Shown here: positions 1-6,423 of the stretch, one piece after another
Layout of the letters: the number at the start of each line of letters is the position of its first letter
Numbering within the stretch: the stretch's first letter is position 1
NCBI GenBank assembly: GCA_020427625.1
Contig: JAGQOI010000039.1
Location: 1-9,679 of the forward strand
Length of the DNA: 9,679 nt
Reading direction: 5' to 3'
Source: Phycisphaerales bacterium
GTDB lineage: Bacteria; Planctomycetota; Phycisphaerae; Phycisphaerales; SM1A02
The notes under the pieces: generated by a model
What the model was told of the DNA's origin: nothing
Seen by the model: only the letters and a program-made list of their open reading frames with translations
The model's database searches: none
Program-made: the position numbers and the translations under genes

Positions 1-480
1 ACCGCGGTGAAGGCCGCGGAACCGCCGGCGTCGCCGGAGCATCCCGGCGTCGTCGTGAAGGCCCTTCCCGCGCCGGATCCCGGCGCGAGGCGTCTGGCCG
101 AAGCCATCGCCGCCCGCGTCGTCGGCGTCGCGCCGATCGCGGTCGAAGTCGGGCCGCTGCGCAACTACTCGCGAGCCTCGATGGACGAGTTCGACGCGCT
201 CCACGAACGCGTGGCGGCGCTGCTCGGGCGCGCGGGCGGCCCGCTGGGCCTGACGTTCGACGCGACGGCGGCCGCGCCCTATCGACTGGAGGGCTCGGCG
301 TATCTCCTGCCGCGCTTCGGCACCGACACGTGGGAGGTCTACGTTCGCCTCATGGCGGCCGACGGCGCGACGATCTGGGAGCCGACCGGACCGGTGTATC
401 TCCTGCGGCAGGCGCGACCCAACGGGCTCCAGATCGCGTTCTCGGCCGAGGCGCTCGCCGCGACCGCCGAGCAGCCGTAG
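1..480 (+). CDS. Hypothetical protein, 3' portion (left end outside window)
   Basis: The frame is open from the first base of the window to the TAG at 478-480, so the true start probably lies upstream. A GTG at 7 is the only early start candidate, but no ribosome binding site can be judged there. The 159 visible codons have strong G/C third positions, as in the neighbouring real genes. The N-terminal half is Ala/Pro-rich and then amphipathic (LAEAIAARVVG). The C-terminal half reads like alternating beta strands: YRLEGSAYLLPR, then WEVYVRLMAADGATIWEPTG. A 'Y-L-G-S ... V-x-L-x-x-x-D-G-x-x-I-W' pattern is also seen in periplasmic LpoB/CsgG-like domains, but that resemblance is only by eye and weak. 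I do not recognise the family. It ends 38 bases before the acetyltransferase gene on the same strand, so the two could be co-transcribed, although the second has its own candidate -10 box. Confidence 0.75.
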   Translation, partial: TAVKAAEPPASPEHPGVVVKALPAPDPGARRLAEAIAARVVGVAPIAVEVGPLRNYSRASMDEFDALHERVAALLGRAGGPLGLTFDATAAAPYRLEGSAYLLPRFGTDTWEVYVRLMAADGATIWEPTGPVYLLRQARPNGLQIAFSAEALAATAEQP

Positions 481-498
481 GCGGTCAACGGACCCGGC

Positions 499-504
499 TA
501 TCAT
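499..504 (+). promoter_or_regulatory. Candidate -10 box (TATCAT) for the acetyltransferase gene
   Basis: TATCAT in the context GGCTATCATGACG lies 14 bases before the ATG at 519. It closely resembles the CGCTATGATGCGG upstream of the propeller lipoprotein gene. No clear -35 hexamer is seen about 17 bases upstream. If it is used, the transcript would have a very short leader of roughly 8 bases, which fits the absence of a Shine-Dalgarno sequence. Confidence 0.4.
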
Positions 505-518
505 GACGCCGGGTGCCC

Positions 519-1073
519 ATGTCCGACTCCACGTACACGATCGAACAACTGACGCGACCGGCGGGTGACGCCGACGTTCGCGGGCTGGCCGCGCTGCTCG
601 TCGACGTCGTGTCCGCCGGCGCGGCGGTGAGTTTCGTCCACCCGCTCACCCGCGAACACGCGGAGGACTGGTGGCGACGGACGTTGTCCGGTGGCCATCC
701 CGGCGCGATCTTCCTGGTCGCCCGAGACGACGGCGGCATCGTCGGAACCGTGCAACTCCACCCGGCCTGGGCGCCGAACCAGCCGCATCGCGCGGAACTC
801 GCCAAGCTGCTCGTTCATCCGAGGCGTCGACGCGCCGGGCTCGGCATGCAGTTGATGCGGACCGCCGAGGTCGCGGCCCGCCGCGCCGGCCTGACGCTGC
901 TGACGCTCGACGCCAAGCGCGGCGAGGCGGCCGAGCGTCTGTACCGTCGGCTCGGATGGACGCATGCCGGAACCATTCCGGCATTCGCCTTCGATCCCGA
1001 TGGACGCACGCCGCACGATGCGGTGATCTTCTACAAGCATCTGGATGCCGCGGACGCGACTGCTTCCGACTGA
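519..1073 (+). CDS. GNAT-family N-acetyltransferase
   Basis: This 184-residue protein is a likely cytoplasmic acetyl-CoA-dependent N-acetyltransferase of the GNAT fold; its substrate is unknown. The family motif A is clear: strand AELAKLLVHP (about 92-101), then the pyrophosphate-binding R-x-x-G-x-G loop RRAGLG (104-109) and the helix MQLMRTAEVAARRAG. Motif B follows as LLTLDAKRGEAAERLYRRLGW (about 127-147), with the usual 'LY..LGW' ending, and the last strand is DAVIFYKHL. The length is normal for a single-domain GNAT. An in-frame GTG at 513 would add two residues; I prefer the ATG at 519. Neither has a Shine-Dalgarno sequence, so initiation may be from a short-leader mRNA starting at the TATCAT box. 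The gene converges with the glycosyltransferase gene, and its TGA (1071-1073) lies within an inverted repeat. It could act on a small molecule, antibiotic or protein N-terminus; the sequence does not tell. Confidence 0.9.
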   Translation: MSDSTYTIEQLTRPAGDADVRGLAALLVDVVSAGAAVSFVHPLTREHAEDWWRRTLSGGHPGAIFLVARDDGGIVGTVQLHPAWAPNQPHRAELAKLLVHPRRRRAGLGMQLMRTAEVAARRAGLTLLTLDAKRGEAAERLYRRLGWTHAGTIPAFAFDPDGRTPHDAVIFYKHLDAADATASD

Positions 1074-1101
1074 CCGTCGCGCCGTCGCGTGGGTCGGTCA
1101 G
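1070..1101. terminator. Possible bidirectional terminator: inverted repeat spanning both convergent stops
   Basis: CTGACCG (1070-1076) and CGGTCAG (1095-1101) are perfect inverted copies. A second short stem, CGCG (1078-1081) with CGCG (1086-1089) around a 4-base CCGT loop, can form inside. The TGA of the acetyltransferase (1071-1073) sits in the left arm and the TGA of the glycosyltransferase (1100-1098 on -) sits in the right arm. No T-tract follows on either strand, so intrinsic termination is uncertain. Confidence 0.35.
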
Positions 1102-2615
1102 GGGGCCGGACCATCGGGCACGGTTCTTGCGGTGCGGATCGACCGGAGGCGCCGCTTGAGATCGCTCGCGAATCGCGGAATGCCGACCAGCAGGAACCCC
1201 CAGGCGAAGAGCACGAGGAACGGGGCGCCGATCAGGGCCGCGGGCTGGCGGAGGCTCAGCGCGCAGGCGACGATCATCGCGGCACCGGCGCCGATCTCGA
1301 CGAGGCCGACGGGCAGACGTCGTCGGTGCGCTGCCGCGGGATCGACGGGTCGCTCGCCCGTGCCGTCGGGCTTCGGGGTTCGAATGAACGCCGAGCGTCG
1401 GCCGACGAGCGCGTCGATCATCGCGCCGGTGTTGCTGATGCTCACGCCGACATGGATCGCCATGAGGAGCGGGAGGCGGACGAGGCCGGAGAGGACCGAG
1501 CCGCCGACGCGTCGTTGACCGGCCAGCGTGAAGATCCCGGCCGCGACGGTGCCGAACAGCAGGCACGTCACGCCGAAGGTCATCGCGACGGTGGGTCGAA
1601 GTTCGTAGAGGGGCACGTCGACGAAGATGGCCGGAAGGGCCAGGGCGGCGAGCAGCAGGATGGCGGCGTAGGGCAGCGGCGCGGTGAGATGCATGAGCGC
1701 TTCGAGACGCGTTCGAACGGGGACCGGCGCGCGGAGGATGGCGGGCAAGAGTTTCCGGGCATTCTGGAGGAGTCCCTTCGTCCACCGGTGCTGCTGACCG
1801 ACGAACGCCTCCATCGAGCGGGGCAGATCCGCGGGACACTCGACATCGGATCGGTACACGAAGTGCCAGCCCCGCATCTGCGCGCGATAGGAGAGGTCCG
1901 TGTCCTCGGTGAGCGTGTCGTGCGCCCAGCCGCCGGCGTCGTCGATGCACGTTCGTCGCCAGGCGCCGGCGGTGCCGTTGAAGTTGAACCAGTCGCCCCG
2001 CGCGTGACGCGCGGCCTGCTCGATGGCGAAGTGCGCATCGAGGCAGAGCGCCTGGATCTGCGTGAGCGCGGATTCGTCGGCGTTGCGATGCGTCCAGCGC
2101 GACTGCACGACGCCGACGTGCGCATCGGCGAACGTCGGCAGGATGCGTTCGAGCCAGTCGGGCGCGGGCACGAAGTCGGCGTCGAAGATGGCGATCACCT
2201 CGCCGGTCGCCGATTCGAGCCCGGCGGCGAGAGCGCCGGCCTTGGCGCCGCGCCGGTCGGTCCGGTGCCGGAGCTCGACGTCGTGTCCGGCGCTGCGGAG
2301 GCGGGCGACCTGGTCGACGAGCATCGATGTGCTCTCGTCCGTCGAGTCGTCGAGGACCTGGATCTGGAGCCGCGCGGCGGGATGTCGCAGGCGGCAGGCC
2401 GCGTCGAGCACGCGCAGGCCGAGCGAACCCTCGTTGAACATCGGCAGTTGGACGGTGACCCGCGGCGGTTCGGGAACGGCGGTCGGGATGGGCGCGGCGG
2501 GCCGCGCGGACGTCCGGGCGACGGCGAGGACGAGCGCGAGCCGGTGGAGCCCGTAGATCGACAGCACGGTCGCCGCGGCGACGGCACCGATCAGGATGAG
2601 CCATTCGATGATCAT
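1098..2615 (-). CDS. Membrane processive family-2 glycosyltransferase (cellulose synthase/CslA-like)
   Basis: This 505-residue integral inner-membrane enzyme is predicted to polymerise a beta-linked polysaccharide (glucan, mannan or glucomannan type) from a nucleotide sugar on the cytoplasmic face. The motifs of processive GT2 enzymes appear in order: QLPMFNE (56-62), DDSTD (89-93), K-A-G (125-127), the metal-binding DAD in FDADF (144-148), catalytic TED in TEDTD (236-240), and the Q-x-x-R-W product-binding motif QQHRW (274-278). One transmembrane segment lies at the N-terminus (about 4-32), and about five follow the catalytic domain (about 310-332, 344-365, 378-403, 434-455, 459-479). The tail is basic. 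The single-domain layout, without PilZ, resembles CslA/glucomannan synthase more than BcsA. The frame is open upstream to 2831, but the ATG at 2615 gives a clean membrane start, and the extension would overlap the promoter region and the opposite gene. No Shine-Dalgarno sequence is present; a TAGAAT box lies 20 bases upstream. The sugar and polymer cannot be deduced. Confidence 0.93.
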   Translation of the reverse strand: MIIEWLILIGAVAAATVLSIYGLHRLALVLAVARTSARPAAPIPTAVPEPPRVTVQLPMFNEGSLGLRVLDAACRLRHPAARLQIQVLDDSTDESTSMLVDQVARLRSAGHDVELRHRTDRRGAKAGALAAGLESATGEVIAIFDADFVPAPDWLERILPTFADAHVGVVQSRWTHRNADESALTQIQALCLDAHFAIEQAARHARGDWFNFNGTAGAWRRTCIDDAGGWAHDTLTEDTDLSYRAQMRGWHFVYRSDVECPADLPRSMEAFVGQQHRWTKGLLQNARKLLPAILRAPVPVRTRLEALMHLTAPLPYAAILLLAALALPAIFVDVPLYELRPTVAMTFGVTCLLFGTVAAGIFTLAGQRRVGGSVLSGLVRLPLLMAIHVGVSISNTGAMIDALVGRRSAFIRTPKPDGTGERPVDPAAAHRRRLPVGLVEIGAGAAMIVACALSLRQPAALIGAPFLVLFAWGFLLVGIPRFASDLKRRLRSIRTARTVPDGPAP

Positions 2616-2634
2616 TGGCGGGGATGGGGGGTGG

Positions 2635-2640
2635 ATTCTA
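2635..2640 (-). promoter_or_regulatory. Candidate -10 box (TAGAAT) for the glycosyltransferase
   Basis: On the minus strand, TAGAAT (complement of ATTCTA at 2635-2640) lies 20 bases before the ATG at 2615. It is followed by a C-rich leader with no Shine-Dalgarno sequence. The -35 position would fall around 2658-2663 (TCGATC, a poor match), overlapping the palindrome at 2653-2662. Confidence 0.4.
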
Positions 2641-2652
2641 AAGCCCCGCCGG

Positions 2653-2662
2653 CGATCGATCG
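2653..2662. promoter_or_regulatory. Perfect 10-bp palindrome between divergent promoters
   Basis: CGATCGATCG is its own reverse complement. It lies between the TAGAAT box (-) and the TACAAT box (+) and overlaps where the -35 of the minus promoter would be. The position suits an operator, but CGATCG-type words are common in this GC-rich sequence, so it may be chance. Confidence 0.2.
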
Positions 2663-2684
2663 AAAGGTCGGCGGTCCGATTCCG

Positions 2685-2690
2685 TACAAT
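2685..2690 (+). promoter_or_regulatory. Candidate -10 box (TACAAT) for the small membrane protein
   Basis: TACAAT is a 5/6 match to TATAAT in an otherwise GC-rich stretch (CCGTACAATGTGG). It is 58 bases before the ATG at 2749, giving a leader of about 50 bases that contains a good GAGGAG ribosome binding site. No convincing -35 is seen. Confidence 0.45.
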
Positions 2691-2736
2691 GTGGCAGGCG
2701 GCGATCGGTCCGGTGGCCGACTGCCGGCCGCGTCTC

Positions 2737-2742
2737 GAGGAG
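2737..2742 (+). promoter_or_regulatory. Ribosome binding site GAGGAG that sets the start at 2749
   Basis: GAGGAG with a 6-base spacer to the ATG at 2749 is the strongest Shine-Dalgarno match in the window. It settles the start of the 76-residue protein against the longer in-frame start at 2596, which would lie inside the opposite glycosyltransferase gene. Confidence 0.75.
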
Positions 2743-2748
2743 TGTGCC

Positions 2749-2979
2749 ATGGAACAACTGCTGGCGGCGGTGGCCGAACATCTGGGCTGGGTGGTCGTCG
2801 GCGGGATGATCGTGCTCATCGTGCTCATCAAGGCGATGACGACGGTGCTCGTGACGATCTCGCAGGAGCGGAGTCGCCGGGAGATCGCGGCCTACATCGC
2901 GTCCGGCACGCTGACGCCCGAGCAGGGCGAGCGGCTCATTCGCGCGCATGTCGCATCGTCCGTCTCGCGCGAGGTGTGA
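2749..2979 (+). CDS. Small single-pass membrane protein with SHOCT-like C-terminus
   Basis: This 76-residue protein has one predicted transmembrane helix (about residues 13-37, WVVVGGMIVLIVLIKAM...) followed by a short charged cytoplasmic or periplasmic tail. The tail contains ERSRREIAAYIASGTLTP and EQGERLIRA. This 'REIAxYIAxGxLTPEQxERL' pattern resembles the SHOCT short C-terminal helical hairpin, in which a 'G-x-I/L-T-x-E-x-x' turn links two helices. It also resembles small membrane proteins I associate with Planctomycetota genomes (by memory, not searched). The start is fixed by the GAGGAG site 6 bases upstream. The gene diverges from the glycosyltransferase and is followed 73 bases later by the propeller lipoprotein on the same strand. 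Its role is unknown; a regulatory or membrane-scaffold role is only a guess. G/C-rich third positions and the ribosome site support it as real. Confidence 0.8.
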   Translation: MEQLLAAVAEHLGWVVVGGMIVLIVLIKAMTTVLVTISQERSRREIAAYIASGTLTPEQGERLIRAHVASSVSREV

Positions 2980-3003
2980 CGGTCTGCCGGAACCGGGCAC
3001 CGC

Positions 3004-3009
3004 TATGAT
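3004..3009 (+). promoter_or_regulatory. Candidate -10 box (TATGAT) for the propeller lipoprotein operon
   Basis: TATGAT in the context CGCTATGATGCGG resembles the box before the acetyltransferase gene. Transcription would begin near 3016, leaving a leader of about 37 bases before the preferred ATG at 3053. A promoter here argues against starts at 2948, 3005 and 3008. No clear -35 is visible. Confidence 0.45.
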
Positions 3010-3052
3010 GCGGGCTGACATGCCGGTTCGCCCCCTTCAACGACGAGACTGG

Positions 3053-4792
3053 ATGCCGCGCCGATGGCGTGCCGCGGCCGCGAGCGCGCTGTGCGTCGTC
3101 GCGGGCTGCGGCGATCGGAGCGCTCCGGCGCCGGGACCGGTTCCGGGTCCGGCGAGCCGCGCCGCCGCGCCGGTGACGGGTGTCGACGACGTGCCGTGGT
3201 TCGTGGAGATCGCGGCGACGAGCGGGCTGGACTTCCGGCACACGACGGGATCGAGCGGGCAGTTCTTCTTTCCGGAGATCAGTGCGTCGGGCGGCGCGCT
3301 GCTCGACTACGACGGCGACGGCGATCTCGACGTCTACGCGATCCAGGCGTACCCGCTCGATCGACCCGGCACGACCGACGCCCGCAACCGGCTCTATCGG
3401 AACGACCTCGTCGACGGCGTGCCGCGGTTCGTCGACGTCACGGACGCGGCCGGCGTGGGCGATGACGGCTACGGCATGGGGTGTGCCACGGGCGACATCG
3501 ACAACGACGGCGACGTCGACCTCTTCGTGACCAACGTCGGCGCGAACATGCTGTATCGCAATGCGGGCGACGGGACGTTCGCGGCGGACCCCGATGCCGT
3601 GCCGCGGGATGAGCGGTGGAACACGAGCGCCTCGTTCGCGGATTACGACGGGGACGGCGATCTCGATCTGTTCGTCGCGGCGTACGTGAACTACTCGCTC
3701 GCGGAGCACAAGGCGTGTCACAGCCCGTCCGGCCGGCGCGACTACTGCGGCCCGGCGTCGTACCAGCCGGTGCCGGATCGCCTGTACCGCAATCGCGGCG
3801 ACGGGACGTTCGAGGACGTCACGACGGCGGCGGGCATCGATGCGGTCGCGGGCAGCGGGCTGGGCGTGGTCGCGGCGGACTTCGACGGCGACGGTCGCGT
3901 CGACTTCTACGTCGCCAACGACGGGAACGCGAATCATCTGTGGATGAATCGGGGCGACGGGACGTTTCGCAACGAGGCGTTGTATGCCGGAGCCGCGTAC
4001 AACGCCGAGGGCATGGCGGAGGCGGGCATGGGCGTGTCGGCGGGCGACTTCGACGGCGATGACGACGAGGATCTCTTCCTGTCGCATCTCGTGGGCGAGA
4101 CGAACACGCTGCTCGTGAACGACGGGCGGGCCGGGTTCGACGATGCGAGCGATCGGTCGGGCCTCGGCGCGAGCAGTCGGCGCGCGACGGGATTCGGCAC
4201 GCGCTGGGTCGACGTCGACGGTGATGGGTGGCCGGACCTGTTCGTCGCGAACGGCGCCGTGCGCCTCGACGAGGACGCGCCGCCTGGCGATGCGTATCCG
4301 TACGGGCAGATGAACCAGTTGTTCCGCAACGAAGGCCCGCCCGGATGGGTCTTCACCGAGGTGACGAACCGGATGGATGCCGGATCGCGCCGGGTGGAGT
4401 CATCGCGCGGCGCGGCGTTCGGCGACATCGACCTCGACGGCGATCCCGACATCGTCGTGTTCAACGGCAACGCACCGGTGCGCCTCATGCGCAACGACGT
4501 CGGGAACGGCGCGCACTGGCTGCGGCTGCGTCTGCGGGGCACGGCGGGGGCGCGGGATGCGTTCGGCGCCATCGTGCGTCTGCGCGACGCGACGTCGCCG
4601 CGGCGCGAGCGGGTCTCGACCGACGGCAGCTATTGCAGCGCGAACGATCCGACCGTGCGGTTCGGCCTCGGGTCGGATGACCGCGCGCGGGAGATCGAGG
4701 TGACCTGGCCCGGCGGGCGCGTGGAGCGGTTCGGTCCGCTGGCACCGGACGTGACGCACGAGATCGTCGAAGGCATGGGGACGACGCCATGA
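3053..4792 (+). CDS. CRTAC1-type FG-GAP/VCBS propeller lipoprotein with ASPIC/UnbV domain
   Basis: This 579-residue protein is predicted to be an exported, lipid-anchored, calcium-binding beta-propeller. The signal peptide is MPRRWRAAAASALCVVAGC with lipobox VAGC (Cys19), followed by a Pro/Ala linker. Seven calcium-loop motifs of D-x-D-x-D-G-x-x-D type start at about residues 85, 148, 197, 276, 332, 387 and 458 (DYDGDGDLD, DIDNDGDVD and so on), with recurrent 'LYRNxGDGTF' strands between them. The ASPIC/UnbV domain fills about 488-575 (HWLRLRLRG ... VTWPGGRVERF). A loop with Cys222 and YCGP (Cys232) lies between motifs 3 and 4. In-frame ATGs at 2948, 3005, 3008 and 3020 also exist. I prefer 3053: third-base GC is poor in 3020-3052, the lipoprotein signal is then ideal in length, and GAG lies nearby upstream. 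The stop overlaps the next gene's start (ATGA), implying coupled translation with the TPR protein. The ligand is unknown; adhesion or surface-complex roles are inferred from the domain type. Confidence 0.93.
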   Translation: MPRRWRAAAASALCVVAGCGDRSAPAPGPVPGPASRAAAPVTGVDDVPWFVEIAATSGLDFRHTTGSSGQFFFPEISASGGALLDYDGDGDLDVYAIQAYPLDRPGTTDARNRLYRNDLVDGVPRFVDVTDAAGVGDDGYGMGCATGDIDNDGDVDLFVTNVGANMLYRNAGDGTFAADPDAVPRDERWNTSASFADYDGDGDLDLFVAAYVNYSLAEHKACHSPSGRRDYCGPASYQPVPDRLYRNRGDGTFEDVTTAAGIDAVAGSGLGVVAADFDGDGRVDFYVANDGNANHLWMNRGDGTFRNEALYAGAAYNAEGMAEAGMGVSAGDFDGDDDEDLFLSHLVGETNTLLVNDGRAGFDDASDRSGLGASSRRATGFGTRWVDVDGDGWPDLFVANGAVRLDEDAPPGDAYPYGQMNQLFRNEGPPGWVFTEVTNRMDAGSRRVESSRGAAFGDIDLDGDPDIVVFNGNAPVRLMRNDVGNGAHWLRLRLRGTAGARDAFGAIVRLRDATSPRRERVSTDGSYCSANDPTVRFGLGSDDRAREIEVTWPGGRVERFGPLAPDVTHEIVEGMGTTP

Positions 4793-6417
4793 GATGCGAA
4801 GCGAGATCGATCCGGCGGCGCGGCGGTCGCGGGGCGTTCATCGTCCTGCTCATCGTCATGGGCCTGCTCGTGATGATCCTGCCGTTCATGCTGCCGTCGA
4901 AGGGCCCGGCGCCGAACCGGGACGGCGCGCCGATCGCGGCGCCGACGCCGCCGGATGCGCCCAAGCCGATCCCGCTGGATCGCATGGAGCCGGCGGTGCG
5001 GGCGCAGTTCGAGGCGGCGCTCGCGGCGGTGGAGCGCACGCCCGACGCGGCGTCGTACGGCCAGGTCGGAATGCTCTGCCAGGCGTACGAGTTTCCCGGC
5101 ATCGCATCGTCGTACTACGACCGGGCGATCGCGCTCGACGGCACGGCGCGACGATGGCGGCGCTTCGCCGCGATGGTGCGACGCGAGATCGGCGACCTCG
5201 ACGGCGCGGCGACGCTGCTCGACGGAGTGCTCGCCGACGGGACGCCCGATCCGCATGTCCTGCTGCTCGCCGCGGACGTCGATCGGCAGCAGAAGCGACT
5301 CGACCTCGCCGAGGCGCGGGTCGACGACGCGATCGCCGCGATGCCGGATGATCCCGCCGCCTTCGTCGTCCGCGGCCAGGTCCTGCTCGATGCGGATCGG
5401 CTCGACGGCGCCATCGACGCCTTCCGCCGGGCGACGGAACTGGAGGATCGCTACGGCCGGGCACACTACATGCTCGGACAGGCGCTGCGAAAGGCCGGGC
5501 GCGCGGACGATGCGCGAACGCATCTCGAACGCGCGGAGGCGCTCGGGTCGTCGGCGCCGGCGTCCACCGATCCGTACGTCGTCGAGATCGAGACGCTGCG
5601 GACGGGTGCGATCGAGTTCCTGCACGAGGCGATCGATCGCCTCAAGGCCGGCGACGTCGATGACGCCATCGAACTGCTCGAACGATCGCGGACGATCAAC
5701 CCAGGACTCGCGGAAACGTACAGCCAGCTCGCGACGGCGTGGCTGCTGAAGGGCGATGTCGACGCCGCGTGGACGAACGTCGAGGCGGCGCTCGGCATCG
5801 ATCCCGACTTCGTCGACGCACTGTATCACCGAGGTCTCATCGCGTACCGGCGCGCGGACCTCGGTGTCGCTCGCGCGGCGTTCGTTCGGGTCGCCGCCCT
5901 GCGTCCGGATCACTTCGACGCGCAGCTCGCGCTCGGCACCGTCTGCGAAGCGATGATGCGCACCGAGGAGGCCGTCGATGCGTACGAGGCGGCCGCGGCG
6001 CTGCGGCGGGAGGATGAGCGTCCGGTCCGGCGCGCCGTGCGAACGCTCATCACGGCCGGACGCGATCGTGCGGCGCTGGCGATGGCGAAGGAGGGCCTGG
6101 AGCGGTTTCCGCAGAGCGTCGTCCTGACGGAGCGCGCGGCGTGGCTTCTGGCGACGAGCACGGATGAGACCGTCCGCGATGTGAGCGCGTCGCTGACCAT
6201 GGCCGAGGACGCCTGTCGGCGGACCGGGTTCGTGCAGCCGCAGTGCCTGCGCACGCTCGCCGCGTCGCAGGCCGCGAACGGGCGGTACGACGACGCGATG
6301 GCGACCATCGCACGGGCGCTCGACGCGATCGGGCCGGCCGGCGACGCGGCGACGGTGGAGGCGATGCGGGCCGAGCGGGCGGCCTATCGCGACGGCCGGG
6401 CGCGTCCGGCGTCGTGA
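4789..6417 (+). CDS. Membrane-anchored TPR-repeat protein, partner of the propeller lipoprotein
   Basis: This 542-residue protein has a basic N-terminus (RRRGGRG), one transmembrane helix (about 16-35), a Pro/Ala-rich linker (36-62), and then tetratricopeptide repeats to the end. Clear repeats include about 188-221 (AAFVVRGQVLLDADRLDGAI...), 307-340 (AETYSQLATAWLLKGDVDAA...), 341-374 and 375-408. The C-terminal pair (about 449-514) contains AWLLATSTDE and LRTLAASQAANGRYDDA, a layout frequent in bacterial TPR proteins. With the N-terminus inside, the repeats would face the periplasm. The ATG overlaps the previous gene's TGA by four bases (ATGA), with GGGGA (4777-4781) as a possible ribosome site, so the two products are probably made together. 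TPR proteins are protein-binding scaffolds, and the obvious candidate partner is the propeller lipoprotein. The last sense codon is followed by tandem TGA TGA (6415-6420). Specific function is unknown. Confidence 0.92.
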   Translation: MRCEARSIRRRGGRGAFIVLLIVMGLLVMILPFMLPSKGPAPNRDGAPIAAPTPPDAPKPIPLDRMEPAVRAQFEAALAAVERTPDAASYGQVGMLCQAYEFPGIASSYYDRAIALDGTARRWRRFAAMVRREIGDLDGAATLLDGVLADGTPDPHVLLLAADVDRQQKRLDLAEARVDDAIAAMPDDPAAFVVRGQVLLDADRLDGAIDAFRRATELEDRYGRAHYMLGQALRKAGRADDARTHLERAEALGSSAPASTDPYVVEIETLRTGAIEFLHEAIDRLKAGDVDDAIELLERSRTINPGLAETYSQLATAWLLKGDVDAAWTNVEAALGIDPDFVDALYHRGLIAYRRADLGVARAAFVRVAALRPDHFDAQLALGTVCEAMMRTEEAVDAYEAAAALRREDERPVRRAVRTLITAGRDRAALAMAKEGLERFPQSVVLTERAAWLLATSTDETVRDVSASLTMAEDACRRTGFVQPQCLRTLAASQAANGRYDDAMATIARALDAIGPAGDAATVEAMRAERAAYRDGRARPAS

Positions 6418-6423
6418 TGAGGA

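Noticed and set aside
646..2604. 652-codon open frame on -
   Set aside because: The Arg/Pro/Ala-rich product spans the real glycosyltransferase in another frame and the antisense of the acetyltransferase; it is a GC-rich shadow.
2616..2831. N-terminal extension of the glycosyltransferase to the ATG at 2831
   Set aside because: The added 72 residues are Ser/Thr/Arg-rich and non-hydrophobic, would overlap the opposite small gene and the promoter region, and precede an obvious membrane start at 2615.
1089..3008. 639-codon open frame on + opposite the glycosyltransferase
   Set aside because: It is antisense to a gene with all GT2 catalytic motifs, it has no recognisable domain, and it overlaps the small membrane protein gene in another frame.
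2948..3052. Longer starts for the propeller lipoprotein (2948, 3005, 3008, 3020)
   Set aside because: 2948 overlaps the upstream gene and all of 2948/3005/3008 precede or overlap the TATGAT box. The 3020-3052 codons have poor third-position GC, and the lipobox spacing is best from 3053. The 3020 start remains possible.
2936..4087. 383-codon open frame on - opposite the first propeller
   Set aside because: Its Val/Arg-rich repetitive product mirrors the propeller's DGDGD codons; there is no start signal or domain.
3305..4450. Repeated GACGGCGACGG words as a possible CRISPR or tandem DNA repeat
   Set aside because: The repetition follows the protein-level DxDGD calcium loops at irregular 150-240 base intervals with codon variation; there are no uniform repeats or spacers.
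4630..5913. 427-codon open frame on - opposite the TPR gene
   Set aside because: It is a shadow of the transmembrane TPR gene, with an Arg-rich product lacking motifs.
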